Positions 24,889-33,365 of a DNA stretch of 46,288 nt are shown piece by piece. The notes under the pieces were generated by a model. It was not told the origin of the DNA, made no database searches, and saw nothing but the letters and a program-made list of their open reading frames with translations. Each line of letters opens with the position of its first letter. Within the stretch, counting starts at the first letter, position 1. The position numbers and the translations under genes were made by a program. This DNA comes from an uncultured Campylobacter sp. (GTDB lineage: Bacteria > Campylobacterota > Campylobacteria > Campylobacterales > Campylobacteraceae). The stretch covers positions 1-46,288 of the forward strand of contig UQCL01000012.1 of the NCBI GenBank assembly GCA_900539505.1. The letters are read 5' to 3'.

Positions 24889-25347
24889 ATGCTAAAAATC
24901 GATATGCTTAAATTTTTTCGCTCGGGCGAGTTTGCTGATGTAAAAAGCGGATTAAGCTGCGCGCAGATCGTCGCGATGTTCGGCCCTGCGGACGCGAGCT
25001 TTAAGAGCGCTGGAGCTGAAATTTTAAGATACGGCGCCTTTGAGTTTCACTTTTTTCGGAGCGAAATTTTTATGATTTTTTCGGATCATTTCAGAAGCGA
25101 GCCTTTGGATTTCGGCGGCGGCAGGGCGGGGCAAATCGAAATAGAGCCTTGGATATTATCGGGCTGTCCTGCTCCCATCGATCTTGCGGCGGCAAAAGAC
25201 GCTTTAAATCGTGAGCGGATCGAGTATCGCGAGCGCGCAACGGATGAGGGTTTGAAGCTAGACTTAAGCAGCGGCGTTACGCTTGCGTTTGAAAGCTTGA
25301 GCGAGTCGCACGACTACGAGCTTGCCGCATTTTGGATAAAATTTTAA
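24889..25347 (+). CDS. Uncharacterised protein, 152 residues
   Basis: Soluble protein with no signal peptide. The arrangement SGLSCAQIVAMFGPADASF, then EILRYGAFEFHFFRSEIFMI, then IFSDHF resembles orphan proteins that I recall as often sitting near polymorphic toxins as possible immunity proteins. That is from memory and weak. No toxin gene is next to it. It stands alone, preceded by a modest GGGAAGAG site. A real gene is likely because composition and length look protein-like. Confidence 0.6.
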   Translation: MLKIDMLKFFRSGEFADVKSGLSCAQIVAMFGPADASFKSAGAEILRYGAFEFHFFRSEIFMIFSDHFRSEPLDFGGGRAGQIEIEPWILSGCPAPIDLAAAKDALNRERIEYRERATDEGLKLDLSSGVTLAFESLSESHDYELAAFWIKF

Positions 25348-25788
25348 CCGGAAAAGCTTGGGCAAGATCTAGATAGGTAATAAAGCAAAATTTAGCGAGT
25401 AAAAAATAAGCGGCTGCTTGGATAAAATTTGACCGAAAATAGCAAAATTGTGCGCATGAAATTTAAAGAGTAAGGATTTAGGCGAAATTTTAACGCAAAG
25501 CCCGCGATTACCCATAAATCGGCATTATGAGCACTTGTGCATCTATGTCGCAAGCCTTGTTTATTCGCGCTGTATGTTTTGCTCATCTATCTCACAAGCG
25601 TCTTACTGGGTTCATTCTGCGCTAGCTCGAGATATTTTTTAAAATTTCAAAGCAGGATTTGATCAAAATTTAATAAAACTCGCCAAAGGCAATCGATCCG
25701 GAGGCTAAAAGATCTGCAAATAGATCCAAAATTATACGCACTTGATAAAATTTTTTATAATACTATTAATATTATTTTATAAAAACTA
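25348..25788. other. Intergenic region before the DUF417 gene
   Basis: About 440 bp. No gene supported; a 64-codon frame on the minus strand lacks a ribosome-binding site. Very AT-rich from 25740 on, consistent with promoter DNA. Confidence 0.4.
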
Positions 25789-25816
25789 TTGACTTATTTA
25801 ACCCTCTTTTGATAAA
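25789..25816 (+). promoter_or_regulatory. Candidate promoter of the DUF417 gene
   Basis: TTGACT (25789-25794) with a -10-like GATAAA at 25811-25816, 16 bases apart, 34 bases before the ATG at 25851. The upstream DNA is a long AT-rich run that may act as an UP element. Confidence 0.45.
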
Positions 25817-25850
25817 CTATCGCATCAATTTTACCGCAAAGGAAACACAG

Positions 25851-26489
25851 ATGGATCAAAATTCCCTCCTATATAAGGTGCTTAATTGCCTGTCCAATTC
25901 GCAAAGCATATTTGTAAATTGCATAAGGTTTGCAATTTTCGTCGTCATGATCTGGATAGGCGGCCTAAAAGTCGTGCAGTATGAGGCGGACGGCATCGTG
26001 CCCTTCGTCACGAACAGCCCGTTTTTCAGCTATCTGATGAAAAATAAAGACGTGGTCGATAACGGCAAGGGCAAAATGGTCGCGGAGTATAATCTGCACA
26101 AAAACCCCGAAGGCTTAGTCGTGCCGGATAATATCAAATGGCATAAATCAAACGGCACCTACACGGCTTCTTACATTATCGGCGCGACGATTTGCTCGAT
26201 CGGCATCTTGATGCTGCTTGGCATATGGTTCCCAAAAATTGGCGTCGTAGGCGGACTTTTGACCTTCGGTATGGCTATCGTTACGCTATCGTTTTTGATA
26301 ACGACGCCCGAAACCTGGGTGCCGAATTTGGGCAATCCCGCCCTCGGCATAACAGAGAGCCCGAACCACGGCTTCCCGTATCTCTCGGGCGCGGGCAGGC
26401 TGGTGATAAAAGATCTGATAATGATGTGCGGCGGTTTGATAGCGGCTGCGGATGCGGCTAAAAGGTGGCTGCAAAGTCTTTCGAAGTAA
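25851..26489 (+). CDS. DUF417 / YkgB (RclC-like) inner-membrane protein
   Basis: Membrane protein of the DUF417 family, whose E. coli member RclC is induced by reactive chlorine and helps survival. Features: CIRFAIFVVMIWIGGLKVVQYEADGIVPFVTNSPFFSY at residues 20-60, three later hydrophobic segments from about 104, and PNLGNPALGITESPNHGFPYLSGAGRLVIKDLIMM near residue 165. Start set at 25851 because AAAGGAAA lies seven bases upstream, giving 212 residues. Oxidative or hypochlorite defence would suit a host-associated bacterium (inference). Confidence 0.87.
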   Translation: MDQNSLLYKVLNCLSNSQSIFVNCIRFAIFVVMIWIGGLKVVQYEADGIVPFVTNSPFFSYLMKNKDVVDNGKGKMVAEYNLHKNPEGLVVPDNIKWHKSNGTYTASYIIGATICSIGILMLLGIWFPKIGVVGGLLTFGMAIVTLSFLITTPETWVPNLGNPALGITESPNHGFPYLSGAGRLVIKDLIMMCGGLIAAADAAKRWLQSLSK

Positions 26490-26510
26490 ATTATAAAGCT
26501 AAAATTCTAC

Positions 26511-26565
26511 CTCGCGGCGGGCGCAGGGCTAAATTTTACCGCCGCGAGCGCTAAATTTAACGCTC
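26511..26565 (+). terminator. Double hairpin after the DUF417 gene
   Basis: CTCGCGGCGG (26511-26520) pairs perfectly with CCGCCGCGAG (26539-26548). A second stem GAGCG/CGCTC (26546-26565) overlaps its end. TTTTGTTTA follows shortly after. It lies 22 bases past the stop. The first loop contains GGGCTAAATTTTA, a word also seen in other hairpins here. Confidence 0.55.
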
Positions 26566-27067
26566 CGGCAGTTTTGTTTATAAGCTAAAATACGCAGCAT
26601 TAAATTTCGCCGTTGCGCTTCGCAATGCGCTAATCTGCGGTCTAATTTTCTTTGAAGCAAAAGAGCTTAATTGTGGCCGCCTCTCTAAATTCTCCGATTT
26701 GCTCCTCGCGGCGTCTTAATTGAGCGCGATGTAGCCCGTGCTTTTATGCGACAATGTAAAATTTTGTAATAAATATAGATTTAAAAGCCGTGCTCGCATA
26801 AATTTTGCAGTCAAATTCGGTGCCGACGGATGCGCTGAAATCTGCACCGATAGGCGCGGATAGGCGCAGGTAGGAGTTCTGCATTTTGGAGATTAAATGC
26901 CCTCTCGGTCAAAGCCGGTCGAGCTGTTTTTGAGAACCGCATATCGATGGCGCTTGTAAAAAATTTCAAAGCAGGAGGCAATGCATGATTGGGTATTGCT
27001 CTGCACAGATATTGAAGGGCACGATCAAAGCGGCGAATTTAGAGAGCTAATTCTATTTTTTATTATA
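26566..27067. other. Intergenic region before proS 3' end
   Basis: About 500 bp with no supported gene. An AGGAGG at 26973 precedes two ATGs (26981 and 26985); the first frame starts MHDWVLLCTDIEGHDQSGEF but runs into the proS terminator and antisense to proS, so at most it is a remnant. Confidence 0.4.
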
Positions 27068-27096
27068 AAATTTAGCCCAAATTTAGGGCTAAATTT
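27068..27096 (-). terminator. Hairpin after proS
   Basis: AAATTTAGCCC (27068-27078) and GGGCTAAATTT (27086-27096) form a perfect 11-bp stem with a 7-nt loop, 11 bases past the proS stop. The U-tract on the minus strand is weak. A near-identical hairpin sits at 36852-36884. Confidence 0.55.
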
Positions 27097-27106
27097 CATG
27101 CGCTTC

Positions 27107-28825
27107 TTAATTTTTCTCGGCTATTTTTTTCTCGATAAGTTTTAAAATTTCATCAGCGCTTATGCTTTCACGCTTTAGGCCTGCGCGAGTGATGAACTCG
27201 ACGCTTCCCTCTGCTAGGGCTTTTCCCACGAGCACGGCGTACGGAAAGCCCATCAGCTCGAAGTCGTTCATCTTAACGCCGAAACGCTCCGCGCGATCGT
27301 CTAGCAGTACGCGAACGCCCAGTGCGCGACACTGCTCGTACAGTTTCTCGGCAAATTCTACCGCAGCCGCGTCTTTGTGATTTGAGATGATGATCTCAAG
27401 CTCGAAAGGCGCCAGCTCGCGCGGCCACACGCAGCCTCGCTCATCGTGGCTGCTTTCGATCGCCACGGCGATAAGGCGGCTTGCGCCGATGCCGTAGCAG
27501 CCCATGTAAAAAGGCTGTGCCTTTCCGTTTGCGTCCAAAAATCGCGCTCCCATCGGCTCGGAATATCGCGTGCCGAGCTGAAAGATATGGCCCACCTCGA
27601 TGCCTTTCGTGATGCCAAGCTCGCCGCCACAGCACGGACACGCGTCGCCTTCGCTCACGGCGGCCAGATCCGCAAAGCGCGATTCGTTAAAATTTATCAC
27701 GCTAGCGCCCACGTAGTGGTAATCCGGCTCGTTCGCGCCCGCGATCATCTCGCGCGCTCCTTTTAGCTCGGGATCGATGTAAAATTTCGCCTCCTCGCCG
27801 AGCCCGAAAGGTCCGCAAAAGCCCACCGTAAAGCCTGCCCTCGCGATCTCCTCCTCGCTAGCATCGATTAGCTCGAGCGCTCCACAGGCATTTTGCGCCT
27901 TGGTCTCTTGCAGCTCGTCGCAGCCGCGGATAAAAAACGCTACGATCTCGCTGCGATCCTCGTATAGCGCTTTTTTGATCACCGCTTTGATGGTGTAGAA
28001 TTTATCCACTTTGAAAAATTCCGCGACCGCGTCAATCGTTTTCATCGCAGGAGTTTTAAATTTCATCATACCGTCTGTCTCGGGCGCGGCGGCGTTCGTG
28101 GTTTTGGGCGCACGGCGCGCAGCCTCGATGTTTGCGGCATACTCGCAGCGCTTGCACACGACGATATCGTCCTCGCCGTTATCCGCTAGCACCATAAACT
28201 CCTTGCTGCCGCTGCCGCCGATCGCGCCGCTGTCCGCATCGACCGCGCGAAAATTTAACCCTAGTCGCGTAAAAATCCGCGAGTACGCCTGCCTCATCAC
28301 CTCAAACTCGCGCTTCATATCCGCAGCGTCCGCGTGAAAGCTATAAGCATCCTTCATCGTAAACTCGCGTCCGCGAAGTAGCCCGAAGCGAGGGCGCGCC
28401 TCGTCGCGAAATTTCGTATTGATCTGATAAATATTTAGCGGCAGCTGCTTGTAGCTCGTGATCTTATCCGCTACCATCAAAACCGCCGCCTCCTCGTTAG
28501 TTGGGCTTAGCACGAAGTCGTTATCCTTGCGGTCTTTAAAGCGCAGCAGTTCCTTACCGTATTTGGCATAGCGGCCGCTTTTTTTCCACGCATCAGCGGA
28601 CGTTACGACGCTAAAAGAGACCTCCTGCGCGCCCGCAGCGTCCATCTCCTGCCTGATGACGGCGCAGATCCGCTCCAGCACCATCTTTCCTAGCGGCAAA
28701 AAATTATAAAGCCCGCTGCCCAGTTGCTCGATAAATCCCGCACGGATCAAAAGCGCGTGGCTAGGTAGTACCGCGTCTCTAGGGGCCTCTTTGAGGCTCG
28801 GAGCGAAAAGCTTGCTAAATTTCAT
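27107..28825 (-). CDS. proS: Prolyl-tRNA synthetase
   Basis: Class II synthetase of the bacterial type with an internal editing (INS) domain. Motif 1 region FIEQLGSGLYNFLPLGKMVLE, motif 2 TKFRDEARPRFGLLRGREFTMKDAYSFH near residue 137, INS domain about residues 230-390, motif 3 GCYGIGASRLIAVAIE near 440, and the anticodon-binding domain at the end. 572 residues, normal. Its start overlaps the hemA end by 11 bases, so it is the last gene of the DUF2018-prenyl synthase-hemA-proS operon. AAATTCCGC lies at 28016. Confidence 0.97.
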   Translation of the reverse strand: MKFSKLFAPSLKEAPRDAVLPSHALLIRAGFIEQLGSGLYNFLPLGKMVLERICAVIRQEMDAAGAQEVSFSVVTSADAWKKSGRYAKYGKELLRFKDRKDNDFVLSPTNEEAAVLMVADKITSYKQLPLNIYQINTKFRDEARPRFGLLRGREFTMKDAYSFHADAADMKREFEVMRQAYSRIFTRLGLNFRAVDADSGAIGGSGSKEFMVLADNGEDDIVVCKRCEYAANIEAARRAPKTTNAAAPETDGMMKFKTPAMKTIDAVAEFFKVDKFYTIKAVIKKALYEDRSEIVAFFIRGCDELQETKAQNACGALELIDASEEEIARAGFTVGFCGPFGLGEEAKFYIDPELKGAREMIAGANEPDYHYVGASVINFNESRFADLAAVSEGDACPCCGGELGITKGIEVGHIFQLGTRYSEPMGARFLDANGKAQPFYMGCYGIGASRLIAVAIESSHDERGCVWPRELAPFELEIIISNHKDAAAVEFAEKLYEQCRALGVRVLLDDRAERFGVKMNDFELMGFPYAVLVGKALAEGSVEFITRAGLKRESISADEILKLIEKKIAEKN

Positions 28826-30281
28826 TCTGTCTGTCCTTTTTCTCGTTTTCTTGATTTAAAAATTTTTCGTAGTTTTCTTGCAGTTCAAAAATTTCGACCA
28901 GTGCGTTTACCGTGCTGTCAGCATCGTCCGCTTCGCCGAGGTTTTTCAAATTTACCGTCGGAGCGTGCAGAAACGCTTTAAAAACCTGATGGATCAGCTT
29001 GCGCGCTTCCTCTGCATCGCTGTGCTTTAGATATCCCTTTTTAAGCGCCTTGGCTAGCTCCAGCTCGGCTACTTGCTTCGCGCTTTGGCGCAAAGCCTTG
29101 ATAATCGGCGTGGATGCCGCCGCTCTGAGCCATTTGAAAAACTCATTCGTGCATTTTGCCACGATCGAATAGGCGATCTGCGCCTGCTCCTCGCGAAGGA
29201 TCAAATTTTTCTTTACGATCTCCTCCAGATCATCGACGCTATAAACCTCGACGTCCTCGCTCTGACTAAGCTCTACGTCGCGCGGCACGGCGATATCGAA
29301 AAAATATCGCTTAAAGCTTTTGGGCTCTAACAAGCTATCGGTAATGATCGGCTCTTGCGAGCCCGTAGCGCTGAAAAACAGGCTATTTACGTTTAGATAT
29401 TTTTTGAGATTATCAAGGCTATCGATTTTAATGCGGGATTGCGCCTGCGCGGCAGAATTCGCGCAGGCGGTGGAATTTTTATCGTCCTTGGGATTTTCGC
29501 CCGCGAAATTCGCGACATTTCCGGAATTTAAGCCGTCTGAATTTTTTCCTGTGCTGGGATTCTCATCCGCGCAATTTTTCGCATCCAAGGAATTCTCGCC
29601 AAGTAGCGAGGCGGCTAGCCTCTGCGCACCGGCTAAATTTCGGTTCAAGATCGTGATATTCGCGCCGTTTGCTAGCAGGTGTTTGCACGCTAGCTCGCTC
29701 ATCTCTCCCGCGCCCACTACCACGGCGTCCGCGCCCTGCAAGGAGCCCAGTCTATCCTTTGCCATCGCCACGGCGACGCTTGAGACCGAGATCGGATTTT
29801 TTGAAATTTCGGTTTGGTTGCGGATGCGCGCCGCGCATTTTAGCGCTTCATCTATCGCTCTTGCGATCTGCGCGCCGGCGCGAGCGTTTTGCATCGCGAA
29901 TTTATAGGCGTCTTTGAGCTGGCCTACGATCTGAGTTTCGCCCACTACGAGGCTATCAAGAGAGGCTGCGACGGCGAAAAGGTGGTGTATCGCGCCGTAA
30001 TCTTCGTAAATATCGGCACGCTCGGCTAGCTCGTCGTAGCTTACGCCGCTTACGCGCGAAAGTGCCAAAAGCACGAACTTTTGCGCTTCATCAAAGTCGC
30101 TTACGACGGTAAAAATTTCTACTCGGTTGCAGGTGCTAAGCACCAAACACTCCTCTATCGCGGAGTTTGAAGCCAAAAGGCGCAAAATTTCTTTCTTGCG
30201 CACATCGTTTGAAAACGAAAGTTTCTCGCGAACCGTGATATCCGTGTTTTTGTGGGTGAAGCTCACGCTCATATACGCCAT
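28815..30281 (-). CDS. hemA: Glutamyl-tRNA reductase with low-complexity insert
   Basis: Makes glutamate-1-semialdehyde, the first step of C5 heme synthesis. The N-terminal catalytic domain has SFTHKNTDITVREKLSF and Cys51 in LVLSTCNRVEIF; GAIHHLFAVAASLDSLVVGE and NPISVSSVAV follow; the NADPH domain has VVVGAGEMSELACKHL at about 187. About residues 228-282 are an Asn/Asp/Ser/Ala-rich insert (AKNCADENPSTGKNSDG and DKNSTACANSAAQ) between strands of the NADPH domain, absent from typical homologues (about 430 residues versus 488 here). ATG at 30281 overlaps the upstream stop (TGATG); a TTG one codon earlier is less likely. Confidence 0.95.
   Translation of the reverse strand: MAYMSVSFTHKNTDITVREKLSFSNDVRKKEILRLLASNSAIEECLVLSTCNRVEIFTVVSDFDEAQKFVLLALSRVSGVSYDELAERADIYEDYGAIHHLFAVAASLDSLVVGETQIVGQLKDAYKFAMQNARAGAQIARAIDEALKCAARIRNQTEISKNPISVSSVAVAMAKDRLGSLQGADAVVVGAGEMSELACKHLLANGANITILNRNLAGAQRLAASLLGENSLDAKNCADENPSTGKNSDGLNSGNVANFAGENPKDDKNSTACANSAAQAQSRIKIDSLDNLKKYLNVNSLFFSATGSQEPIITDSLLEPKSFKRYFFDIAVPRDVELSQSEDVEVYSVDDLEEIVKKNLILREEQAQIAYSIVAKCTNEFFKWLRAAASTPIIKALRQSAKQVAELELAKALKKGYLKHSDAEEARKLIHQVFKAFLHAPTVNLKNLGEADDADSTVNALVEIFELQENYEKFLNQENEKKDRQNEI
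29436..29600 (-). repeat. RAATTY-rich low-complexity insert in hemA
   Basis: 165 bp in frame, with six RAATTY sites by eye at roughly 15-35 base steps (GAATTC, GAATTT, AAATTC). The string GATAAAAATTCCACCGCCTG closely resembles the pta repeat unit. Confidence 0.7.
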
Positions 30282-31273
30282 CAAAACTCCCTATCTATCA
30301 TATCTCGCACGATTTGCTCCAGCTTGTCGTTTTTAAATTCCGCCACGGCTTCGAGCGCCTTTTGCCCGTAGGCACGAGCTTCGTTTATACAGCGCTCGAT
30401 AATGCCGTGCTCGCTAAGCTTCGCTTTGATCCATGAAATTTCGCTCTGGCGCAGCTGTTTTTTAAAAAACGATTTTAGCTTTTGCCGCTGCGCATCATCT
30501 AAATTTTCGTATAGATAGATGTAGGGCAGGGTGGTTTTGCCCTCTGCAAAATCGCTCAAGCTTGGCTTGCCTAGCGCTTCTGAGCTTTGCGTCACGTCTA
30601 AAATATCGTCGATGATCTGAAAGGCAAGCCCCAAATTTTTGCCGTATTCGCCGAATTTTGCGCTCGCGCTTGAAATTTTATCATGATCTTTCGCGGCGTT
30701 TGGAATTTCGCCCTCGTTTTTTGTGCCGCTCATATCTGAAATTTCGTCGCGATTTTCCGCGCCGCTGAATTTTAAAAAAGCCCCGCAGCGTGCGACCTCT
30801 TCGATCAAAGCGGAGGTTTTTAGATAGATCATTTGCAGATATTTGCTCGCATCGTCGTTAAAATTATTGCTTAAGCTCACGTCCATCAGTTCGCCCACGG
30901 CTAGTTTCGTGACAGCGCCCGAAAGCGCGGCGGCGATGCGGCTTTCAAATTTGCTAAGCTCAAAATACGCTTTGGAATAGAGTATGTCTCCCAGCATCAC
31001 GGCGTTTTTGGAGCCGTAAGTGGCGTTGATCGAGGGTTTGCCGCGGCGCACCGAGCTTTCGTCGATGACGTCGTCGTGAAGCAGGCTTGCGGCTTGAATG
31101 AGCTCGATGATCGCGCACAGACGCAGCGATTTTTCATCTTTTTGCGCGATGTTTAGCAGCAGCTTGGAGCGCAGTTTTTTGCCGGGGCTTAGTCTATCAA
31201 ACATCTCGCTAGCGGGCTCATATCCGCAGTCTGCGATGAAGCTTTTCATAATTAAATCTATTTGATCTTGCAT
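30281..31273 (-). CDS. Polyprenyl diphosphate synthase
   Basis: Trans-isoprenyl synthase, probably making the octaprenyl-type side chain for menaquinone. First Asp-rich motif LLHDDVIDESSVRRGKPSINA (about residue 64), second IIDDILDVTQSSEALGKPS (about 220), and KLRSKLLL near 33. 330 residues; about 170-206 is an extra loop of three degenerate 12-residue repeats (SGAENRDEISDM, SGTKNEGEIPNA, AKDHDKISSASA). Its ATG overlaps the stop of the DUF2018 gene by one base and its stop overlaps hemA. Exact chain length cannot be told from sequence here. Confidence 0.93.
   Translation of the reverse strand: MQDQIDLIMKSFIADCGYEPASEMFDRLSPGKKLRSKLLLNIAQKDEKSLRLCAIIELIQAASLLHDDVIDESSVRRGKPSINATYGSKNAVMLGDILYSKAYFELSKFESRIAAALSGAVTKLAVGELMDVSLSNNFNDDASKYLQMIYLKTSALIEEVARCGAFLKFSGAENRDEISDMSGTKNEGEIPNAAKDHDKISSASAKFGEYGKNLGLAFQIIDDILDVTQSSEALGKPSLSDFAEGKTTLPYIYLYENLDDAQRQKLKSFFKKQLRQSEISWIKAKLSEHGIIERCINEARAYGQKALEAVAEFKNDKLEQIVRDMIDREF
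30656..30766 (-). repeat. 36-bp degenerate tandem repeats in the prenyl synthase gene
   Basis: Three in-frame units of about 36 bases, each with a GAAATTYC-like core (GACGAAATTTC, GGCGAAATTCC, GATAAAATTTC). The insert sits just before the second Asp-rich motif. Confidence 0.7.
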
Positions 31274-31518
31274 TATTCGTTATTGCTTAGGATATTTCCG
31301 CTCATCTGCAAAAATTTGTCGTTTAGCTCGTCTTGTAGATCCTGCTGCGCTATGAAGCTTTCGATCTCGCGCTCGCTAATGCCGCGCGCTTCGCAGAGCC
31401 GCTCACAGGCGATTAGGCGGATTAGAGCTTCTTCGATTTCGTTTTGCACTAAAGTAGGGCTTGCAGCGGATAAAATTTCAAAAAATTTCTCTCTTGGGCT
31501 GCCTTCAAAAATATCCAT
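31273..31518 (-). CDS. DUF2018 family protein
   Basis: 81-residue acidic helical protein (FEGSPREKFFEILSAASPTL, IACERLCEARGISEREIESF), matching the Campylobacterota-specific DUF2018 family as I remember it. First gene of a four-gene operon with TAATG overlap to the prenyl synthase gene. Function unknown; the operon context (quinone tail, heme, tRNA) gives no clear role. AAGGAA precedes the ATG. Confidence 0.85.
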   Translation of the reverse strand: MDIFEGSPREKFFEILSAASPTLVQNEIEEALIRLIACERLCEARGISEREIESFIAQQDLQDELNDKFLQMSGNILSNNE

Positions 31519-31540
31519 TTACCTTCCTTAAAATTTCGCG

Positions 31541-31546
31541 ATTATA
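31541..31546 (-). promoter_or_regulatory. -10 box of DUF2018-prenyl synthase-hemA-proS operon
   Basis: Perfect TATAAT on the minus strand, 23 bases before the ATG at 31518, followed by CGCG. No other promoter is evident inside the operon. Confidence 0.6.
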
Positions 31547-32450
31547 GCAAATGTAAAATTTAATTTAGGTTAGAACGCGGCAAACTATCGGGGCTTTTAA
31601 ATAGGAGCTATTGCACAGATTTTGCGCTTGCGTGCGGTAAATTTTAAGCTTAAGCGCGGGATTTTGGGCTTTGAATCTATAAATTTTAAAATTTTACTTG
31701 TTTGCGAGATAGGCAGAGCGAGCGAAATTTAAAAATTTAATCTTGGTCGCGTGGCAGATTAAACGCAAAGCTTTGCAGAAGGTGGAATTTTAAATTTACA
31801 GATAAGCAGCTTTATTTTTTTGCGGAAATTTTAAAATTTTGTGGCGCGAGTGAAATTTTAGGTTTCGCTTGAGCGGATAGAATTCCGCTTTGTTTAAGCG
31901 GTAAAATTCTTGAATTTCGCGTAGGCGGAGAGGATTTTCGCTTTGCTTGTGCGGTAAAATCTTGATTTCTGAGCGGCGGGTAAAATCTATTCTCACAAAA
32001 TTTACTCGCGTGCATAACACAGATCAGGCATTTTAAAATTTTAAAATTCCGCCACTTTGCGAGAATTTGAAATTTCATGGACGCAGTAGAATGCTAAAAT
32101 CGCGTTTGGCATTAAATTCTAAGCCTGGCTTTCGAGGCAAATTTTAAATTAATCTGCGAGAGTATCTCTAAATTTAGAATTCCGTCACCTTTTACAAATA
32201 GGATTTTCATTTTTTACGCAGATAAAATCGCGCACCACAAGAGCTACTTTTAAAATTTCAAATTTACTCTCGTAAATGAAATTTCTGTTTTTGTGCTAGC
32301 AGAATTTTTCGCGCAAGGATCATTTTTAAATTTTAATTTCGCTTGCGTTGCACGCGAAGATGGAATTCGCTCCGTTTTAAGAGCCTAAAACGCGATTTTG
32401 CCCTGCTGCAATACTACTTTAATTAGCTATGCCTCAAAAGCCAGGCTGCT
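31547..32450. repeat. 900-bp non-coding region with dense RAATTY sites and degenerate repeats
   Basis: No gene is supported. Counting from 31519, about 30 RAATTY sites fall in 930 bp. Palindrome AAATTTTAAAATTT lies at 31681 and 31826, and AAATTCCGC at 32044. Degenerate units such as GCGGTAAAATTCTTGAATTT and GCGGTAAAATCTTGATTTC (about 31890-31990) look like decayed tandem repeats. It resembles the inserts found in neighbouring genes, only larger. Confidence 0.6.
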
Positions 32451-33365
32451 TTAAATTCCGCCGATGATTTCGCGCGCTTGCGCGATGCTTAGGGCATTAC
32501 GGCTTAGTTCGCTAGGCTCGCCAAACCCCCAGCATACCTGCAAATACTCAAGTTTTGCGCCTCTTAGATCTGCCAAATTTGCTTGAAAGCATCGCGCCGC
32601 CGCAGTTTGTGAGTCTTCCGTCGCTTCTGCTTTTGCGGAAATTTTGGCGCCTTTAAAGCTTAGCGTTGCCGCTCCGTCAGCATCTGTGTCGTTAGGGCGG
32701 AATTTTTCATCTGCGTTAAGATTTTCGCCGCAAGAGCTTAAGCTTCCGCTGCTAGCGCTGAAATTCTTTCTATTAGTGCCACGGCTAGCATTTAAGCTCT
32801 CGCCGTCATTGCCGCCTTGAAATTCTAAATTTTGTAAAAATTCTGCGCCACGGATCGCGGCTAACTCATCCTTTTTGCTATCGCCTAAAAAAATCGCGTT
32901 TTTGTGCGGCGAGCATGCAATTACGTGTAGCAGCATCGCAGGGTTGGGTTTTGATGGCATCTGCTCGTTCGCACCTACGACCAGATCAAATAGCCTGCGC
33001 ACCCCCGTCTTTTCTAAGATCGCGCTTAGGGTATAGGAAGGCGCATTGGAGGCGACTGCGAGAAAAAACCCTGCTTTTTTGCACGAGTGCAAAAGATCTT
33101 CGATACCTTCGTAAAGCACGGCGAAATCGCGGTAATTGCTTACGAATTCTTTTTCAAAAAACGCAAGCTCTTCGGCGCTCGCTTCGGTTTTGCCATAAAA
33201 TTCCAAAAAGGCGTTTTTGCTTGGATCGTTGATGGTGTGGACGATGAAATTCTTTTGTAGCGGCGCTAGGCCGTAGAGCTCGCGGCGAGTGTTATTGACG
33301 CTGATTTCGATCGCGCTCGAGGAGTCAAGCAGCGTGCCATCCATATCAAAAATCACGGTTTTCAT
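32451..33365 (-). CDS. HAD-family phosphatase with long low-complexity insert
   Basis: Haloacid dehalogenase hydrolase, phosphoglycolate phosphatase-like. Motif I DMDGTLLDSS (residues 7-16), motif II ASNAPS (about 105), motif III Lys in MPSKPNPAM (about 139), motif IV GDSKKDELAA (161). Residues 177-270 are an Asn/Ser/Gly/Ala-rich insert (SLNASRGTNRKNFSASSGSL, ENLNADEKFRPNDTDADGA). After it the fold resumes with LEYLQVCWGFGEPSEL, which in ordinary homologues directly follows motif IV. 304 residues versus about 210-220 usual. Substrate unknown. Directly follows the small gene at 33366 with no gap; I recall a similar pair in C. jejuni. Confidence 0.88.
   Translation of the reverse strand: MKTVIFDMDGTLLDSSSAIEISVNNTRRELYGLAPLQKNFIVHTINDPSKNAFLEFYGKTEASAEELAFFEKEFVSNYRDFAVLYEGIEDLLHSCKKAGFFLAVASNAPSYTLSAILEKTGVRRLFDLVVGANEQMPSKPNPAMLLHVIACSPHKNAIFLGDSKKDELAAIRGAEFLQNLEFQGGNDGESLNASRGTNRKNFSASSGSLSSCGENLNADEKFRPNDTDADGAATLSFKGAKISAKAEATEDSQTAAARCFQANLADLRGAKLEYLQVCWGFGEPSELSRNALSIAQAREIIGGI
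32556..32837 (-). repeat. Low-complexity insert in the HAD phosphatase gene
   Basis: 282 bp in frame with six or seven RAATTY sites, including GCGGAATTT at 32697. The word GATGAAAAATTCCGCC resembles the pta unit GACAAAAATTCCGCC. Confidence 0.65.

Noticed and set aside
31796..32078. Two minus-strand frames of 74-88 codons
   Set aside because: They are rich in Lys/Phe/Ile from AAATTT words in the repeat region and share no protein-like pattern.
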